DNA of 64,000 bases from Allomeiothermus silvanus DSM 9946 (GTDB lineage: Bacteria > Deinococcota > Deinococci > Deinococcales > Thermaceae). The notes beneath the pieces are model-generated. The model did not search any database, was not told the DNA's origin, and worked only from the letters and a program-made list of their open reading frames with translations. Location: contig NC_014212.1 in assembly GCF_000092125.1 (NCBI RefSeq), positions 2,566,279 through 2,630,278 on the forward strand, given 5' to 3'. The translations under genes and the position numbers were made by a program. Positions 60,981 to 64,000 of the stretch are shown here, in pieces. Positions within the stretch are counted from its first letter, which is position 1. Each line of letters begins with the position of its first letter.

Positions 60981-61856
60981 ATGGAGCCCTCGGTCCTCCT
61001 CCTTCACGTCTTCAATGGTCTGGTCAACGGGGCCTTTTATGCCCTGTTGTCCTTAGGCCTGGCGGTCATCTTTGGAATGCTCCGGGTGGTCAACTTCATG
61101 CATGGGGCTTTGTATATGTTGGGAGCCTTCGGGGCCTATATCCTCCTGCAGGAGGTGGGGATAGGCTTCGGCTTGGCCTTAATCCTGGCCCCTCTCCTGG
61201 TGGGCATGTTGGGTATGCTCCTGGAGCGCCTCCTCCTGCGCCACCTTTACGCCTTGGACCCTCTATATAACCTGCTCCTCACCTTCGGGCTAACCCTCTT
61301 TTTGCAAGACGGCATGCGGCTATTTTTTGGCATTCAGGGCCAGCCCTACGGCACGCCGGGGTGGCTGCGAGGTGCCGTTGACCTGGGGGTGGTGGTCTAT
61401 CCCACCTACCGCTTATTTGTCATCGGATTTTCCCTGTTGGTGTGTGTGTTGGTCTGGTACGCCCTGGAGCGTACCCGCCTGGGTATGGTTGTACGTGCCG
61501 CCACCGAGCGGCCCGACCTCACCCGTGCGCTGGGCATCAATGTGGACAGGTGGATCACCCCGGTTTTCGGCTTCGGAGCTGCCTTGGCCGCCTTGGCCGG
61601 GGTGCTGGCCGCCCCCATGCGCAACGTCTCACCCCTGATGGGGGCCGATCTCATCATCACCGTCTTTGCGGTAGTGGTCATCGGTGGGCTGGGTTCTATC
61701 TTGGGTTCGGTAGTGGCGGGCTTTCTGGTAGGGGTGGTCACTGCGCTCGGGGCGCTGTTTTACCCCGCTCTGGCCAATACCCTGGTCTTCATCCTGATGG
61801 CTTTGGTCCTGTTGCTGCGGCCAGCAGGGCTTTTCGGCAACCCGGAGGCCAGCTGA
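60981..61856 (+). CDS. livH: Branched-chain amino acid ABC transporter permease
   Basis: The 291-residue inner-membrane permease has NGLVNGAFYALLSLGLAVIFGML, VNFMHGALYMLGAF and the conserved EAA-type loop RAATERPDLTRALGINVDR. About eight membrane helices. The start ATG at 60981 has a GGAG ribosome site; GTG at 60975 is an alternative. It overlaps livM by ATGA-type contact at 61854-61858. Confidence 0.93.
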   Translation: MEPSVLLLHVFNGLVNGAFYALLSLGLAVIFGMLRVVNFMHGALYMLGAFGAYILLQEVGIGFGLALILAPLLVGMLGMLLERLLLRHLYALDPLYNLLLTFGLTLFLQDGMRLFFGIQGQPYGTPGWLRGAVDLGVVVYPTYRLFVIGFSLLVCVLVWYALERTRLGMVVRAATERPDLTRALGINVDRWITPVFGFGAALAALAGVLAAPMRNVSPLMGADLIITVFAVVVIGGLGSILGSVVAGFLVGVVTALGALFYPALANTLVFILMALVLLLRPAGLFGNPEAS

Positions 61857-62776
61857 TGCCCTTGTTGCTTCTCTTTGGCGGGCTGCTCTTGGCCCTACCC
61901 CACCTGGTCTACCCGGTGCTGGCCCTAGACCTCTTGTTGTGGGGCCTTTTCGCCATGGCTTTAGATCTGCTTTTGGGCTATGTGGGGCTTCTTTCCTTTG
62001 GACACGCAGCTTTCTGGGGGACCTCGGCCTATACAAGCGCCCTTCTGGCCAAGGCCGGTCTGCCTTTTCCGCTGGCGGTGCTGGGGGGGGTGGGCGTCAC
62101 CACTTTGTTGGCTACGGCTATCGGCTTCCTTTCCATCCGTCGCCAGGGTATTTACTTTGCTATGGTCACCTTGGCCTTTGCCCAGATGGTCTATTACATA
62201 GCCAACGAGCTACGCAGCCTTACTGGTGGCGAGAACGGGGTGCAAGGGGTTCCCCGAACCCTTTGGGGGTTGGATCTTTCAAACCCCTTGGCGTTTTATT
62301 ACGCTGCGCTGCCCTTGGTGGCCTTGGGGTTCTTTTTAGCTTGGCGAACTGTGCGCTCCCCCTTTGGCCACGTGCTCATCGCCGTGCGCGAGGAGGAGGC
62401 CCGCGCCCAAGCGCTGGGCTACCCCACCACCCGCTTCAAGTTCCTGGATTTTTTGCTCTCCGCAGGTTTGTCGGCGTTAGCAGGAGGGCTGTACGCCCTC
62501 AATCATGGTTTTGTAGCCCTCGAGGTGGTCCATTGGTCCACCTCCGGCCTCGTGGTCATGATGGCCATCCTAGGAGGCATCGGCACCCTATGGGGGGGGC
62601 TTTTGGGGGCAGCGGTGGTGTTGTTGCTGCGCGACTGGCTTTCGGCGTGGACCGATGCCTGGGGCGTAGCCACCGGGATCATCTTCGTACTGGTGGTTCT
62701 GGGGTTCCGCCAGGGCATCTGGGGCAGCTTGATACGAATGTGGCAACATCGTAGGCAAGCGATACCCAAAAGCTAG
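61856..62776 (+). CDS. livM: Branched-chain amino acid ABC transporter permease
   Basis: The second permease subunit, 306 residues: DLLLGYVGLLSFGHAAFWGTSAY, AIGFLSIRRQGIYFAMVTLAFAQ, and the EAA loop AVREEEARAQALGYPTTRFK. It forms the channel with LivH. The ATG overlaps the livH stop (61854-61858). The frame is open upstream to 61442, but that part is antisense to livH function. Last gene of the transporter operon. Confidence 0.93.
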   Translation: MPLLLLFGGLLLALPHLVYPVLALDLLLWGLFAMALDLLLGYVGLLSFGHAAFWGTSAYTSALLAKAGLPFPLAVLGGVGVTTLLATAIGFLSIRRQGIYFAMVTLAFAQMVYYIANELRSLTGGENGVQGVPRTLWGLDLSNPLAFYYAALPLVALGFFLAWRTVRSPFGHVLIAVREEEARAQALGYPTTRFKFLDFLLSAGLSALAGGLYALNHGFVALEVVHWSTSGLVVMMAILGGIGTLWGGLLGAAVVLLLRDWLSAWTDAWGVATGIIFVLVVLGFRQGIWGSLIRMWQHRRQAIPKS

Positions 62777-62822
62777 GCGTCTGTCCCCCAATGTTTTTCT
62801 GTAATTTATACAAGAAGAGCCT

Positions 62823-63419
62823 TTAGCGTGCCAGCGCCCCCTCCAACACCAGATCGAGAAACTTGAGCATCTCGTCCTTGAGGCGGCGCTCAGGAGTGTA
62901 GGCCGACCAGCGTAGCGCCGAGAGCAGGTAAGTATCGGCCAGCGAACGGGCGATGCGCTCGAGGGAGAGATCTTTGCGAAGTTCGCCCGCCTCGCGTAAA
63001 GGGCGCAACACCTCCGCCACGAAGTCTCCTAAGGGCAAGGCCTCAAAGGCTGAGCGGGCCCGCTCAGGGTCAGGGTTGAGCAGTTCGTAGGCCAGCGGCG
63101 AGAGCAGTTCGCGCTCACGCTCGGATACCTCAGAAAGCCGCTCCCACATCCTCCGGAGCACATCCAGCGGCGGGCTGCCCTCCTCGAGTTCGGCCCTAGC
63201 CTGTTCAGAAAGCTGGGTTAGCAGTTCCGCGCCGTAATCCAGCAGCACCGCCTCCTTGTAGGGGTAGTAGTTGAAAAAAGTCCCCCTGGAAACATGCGCA
63301 GCCTTGGCGATATCGGTCGCGGTGGTCTGATGAAAACCCCGCTCGCGAAAAAGTTGCACTGCAGTCCGGTAAATGCGCTCCCTCCGGCGTTGCTTTTGCC
63401 GTTCACGCAGGCCAGGCAT
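62823..63419 (-). CDS. TetR-family transcriptional regulator
   Basis: A 198-residue repressor. The N-terminal HTH is TTATDIAKAAHVSRGTFFNYYPYKEAVLLDY. The C-terminal ligand domain has no specific signature. The ATG at 63419 is chosen over the earlier 63455 because TACAAT lies exactly 6 nt upstream with TTGCCA 18 bp further. It is convergent with the liv operon and upstream of anmK on the same strand orientation; its target is unknown. Confidence 0.85.
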   Translation of the reverse strand: MPGLRERQKQRRRERIYRTAVQLFRERGFHQTTATDIAKAAHVSRGTFFNYYPYKEAVLLDYGAELLTQLSEQARAELEEGSPPLDVLRRMWERLSEVSERERELLSPLAYELLNPDPERARSAFEALPLGDFVAEVLRPLREAGELRKDLSLERIARSLADTYLLSALRWSAYTPERRLKDEMLKFLDLVLEGALAR

Positions 63420-63425
63420 GGGCCG

Positions 63426-63455
63426 ATTGTACTGGAGTCCGCTTGGGAATGGCAA
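63426..63455 (-). promoter_or_regulatory. Promoter of the TetR gene, leaderless type
   Basis: Minus strand: TTGCCA (63450-63455), 18 bp, TACAAT (63426-63431), then 6 nt to the ATG at 63419. Confidence 0.6.
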
Positions 63456-63462
63456 TCACCTT

Positions 63463-64000
63463 TTATCTCGCCGCAGCGGGCAGGCAAAGCTTTCCCGCGA
63501 TAGCCGCCCGGCTAGCCCCGGTGACCGCCGGGAGCACATTGGGCAGGCCGTAAAACCGCAAATACCCTAGCACTGCAAATGCCAGCGCTTCACGCAAGCG
63601 GCTATCGTGGCCCCGCTCTTCGAAAGTGTAGACCGGAACCGGTAGCCCGGCGCGTAGCTGCTCCATCAGGGCTTGGTTGTAGGCCCCTCCGCCTGCTACC
63701 CAGACCTCATCTAACCCCTGTGGCAGCACGAAGTCGTGGTAAGCCTGGACGATGCTTCGGGCCGTGAAGTAGGTAAGGGTAGCCAGGAGGTCATAGGGGC
63801 GCAGGCCCTCGGTTTCGAGGTTATCCAGCCGCCATAGCTCACGCCCAGTGGATTTAGGCGGTTTGCGGGTGAAGTAGGGGTGGGAGAGCCAAGCGGTGGC
63901 TTTTTCCACGTCCACCCGCCCCCGGCGCGCGAGGCTTCCGCCTGGGTCGTAAGTCAGGCCAAGCCGGGCGGCAGCCTCGTCGAGCAGGCAGTTGCCAGGG
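63463..64000 (-). CDS. anmK: Anhydro-N-acetylmuramic acid kinase, 5' end outside window
   Basis: AnmK phosphorylates and opens 1,6-anhydro-MurNAc in cell-wall recycling. The visible C-terminal 179 residues include GNCLLDEAAARLGLTYDPGG at the window edge, TATLTYFTARSIVQ-type helix (here LLATLTYFTARSIVQAYHDF), the substrate motif VWVAGGGAYNQALMEQL, and EALAFAVLGYLRF. The reading frame continues past 64000, so the start is outside. The TetR start lies 44 bp beyond its stop. Confidence 0.9.
   Translation of the reverse strand, partial: PGNCLLDEAAARLGLTYDPGGSLARRGRVDVEKATAWLSHPYFTRKPPKSTGRELWRLDNLETEGLRPYDLLATLTYFTARSIVQAYHDFVLPQGLDEVWVAGGGAYNQALMEQLRAGLPVPVYTFEERGHDSRLREALAFAVLGYLRFYGLPNVLPAVTGASRAAIAGKLCLPAAAR

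Overview
The window looks like a chromosomal segment of a Thermaceae bacterium, most likely Meiothermus or a close relative. The evidence is its high GC content, very frequent CTCGAG in coding DNA, Thermus-type proteins (a LysN-like aminotransferase, a 60-residue L32, ValRS), and start codons preceded at a fixed short distance by a -10-like TANNNT hexamer instead of a Shine-Dalgarno, as known for leaderless mRNAs in the Deinococcus-Thermus phylum. The genus is inferred. I saw no rRNA, tRNA, CRISPR array or prophage.

Layout. 0-8 kb: a truncated seven-repeat propeller-like protein, a small membrane protein, holA, and tldD-pmbA with pmbA split by an IS481-family element, then a DinB-fold protein and a quinone oxidoreductase. 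8-12 kb: a 460-bp repeat-rich spacer and a peptide ABC transporter (binding protein plus two permeases). 12-17 kb: chromate transporter, M19 dipeptidase, M50/CBS protease and a 2-hydroxyacid dehydrogenase, most with leaderless-type starts. 16.5-20 kb: a DUF4331-TPR-HupE operon of unknown role. 20-25.9 kb: TauE/SafE permease, RNase H, a SufR-like Fe-S regulator beside Mrp, and small stress-type proteins. 26-32 kb: a large SARP/NB-ARC/TPR regulator, then a T-box leader driving a NUDIX gene and valS. 32-39 kb: HD protein, lipoprotein, recJ, hisA and arginase. 39-45 kb: DUF177-rpmF-fabH-fabD-fabG-SDR-acpP-fabF (lipid synthesis, without plsX). 45-50 kb: dGTPase, lysN-like gene, nhaA with a structured leader, a decayed IS982-family element and a PAP2 phosphatase. 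50.5-53 kb: an AT-richer PD-(D/E)XK nuclease-like gene split by an IS256-family element. 53-57 kb: rluD, HD hydrolase, ruvB and a DUF4388 protein. 57-62.8 kb: a PucR-type regulator divergent from a complete livGFKHM transporter. 62.8-64 kb: a TetR regulator and the 3' part of anmK.

Three insertion sequences can be delimited to the base with their target duplications: IS481 type, 5165-6304, 5-bp duplication; IS982-type remnant, 48885-49726, about 8 bp; IS256 type, 51275-52667, 9 bp. Removing the IS481 or IS256 element restores the host reading frame, so both insertions are recent. Two further dispersed repeats stand out: a 93-bp element in three copies that can fold as a three-way junction, and a 27-bp palindromic unit that sits in frame inside protein genes.

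The strongest regulatory observations are a 17-bp palindrome upstream of ruvB with the half-sites and spacing of the Deinococcus radiation-response motif, a perfect 19-bp palindrome in front of the SufR-like gene, an inverted repeat over the promoter of the PucR-type gene, a possible four-branched RNA between ruvB and the DUF4388 gene, and a riboswitch-like leader on nhaA.
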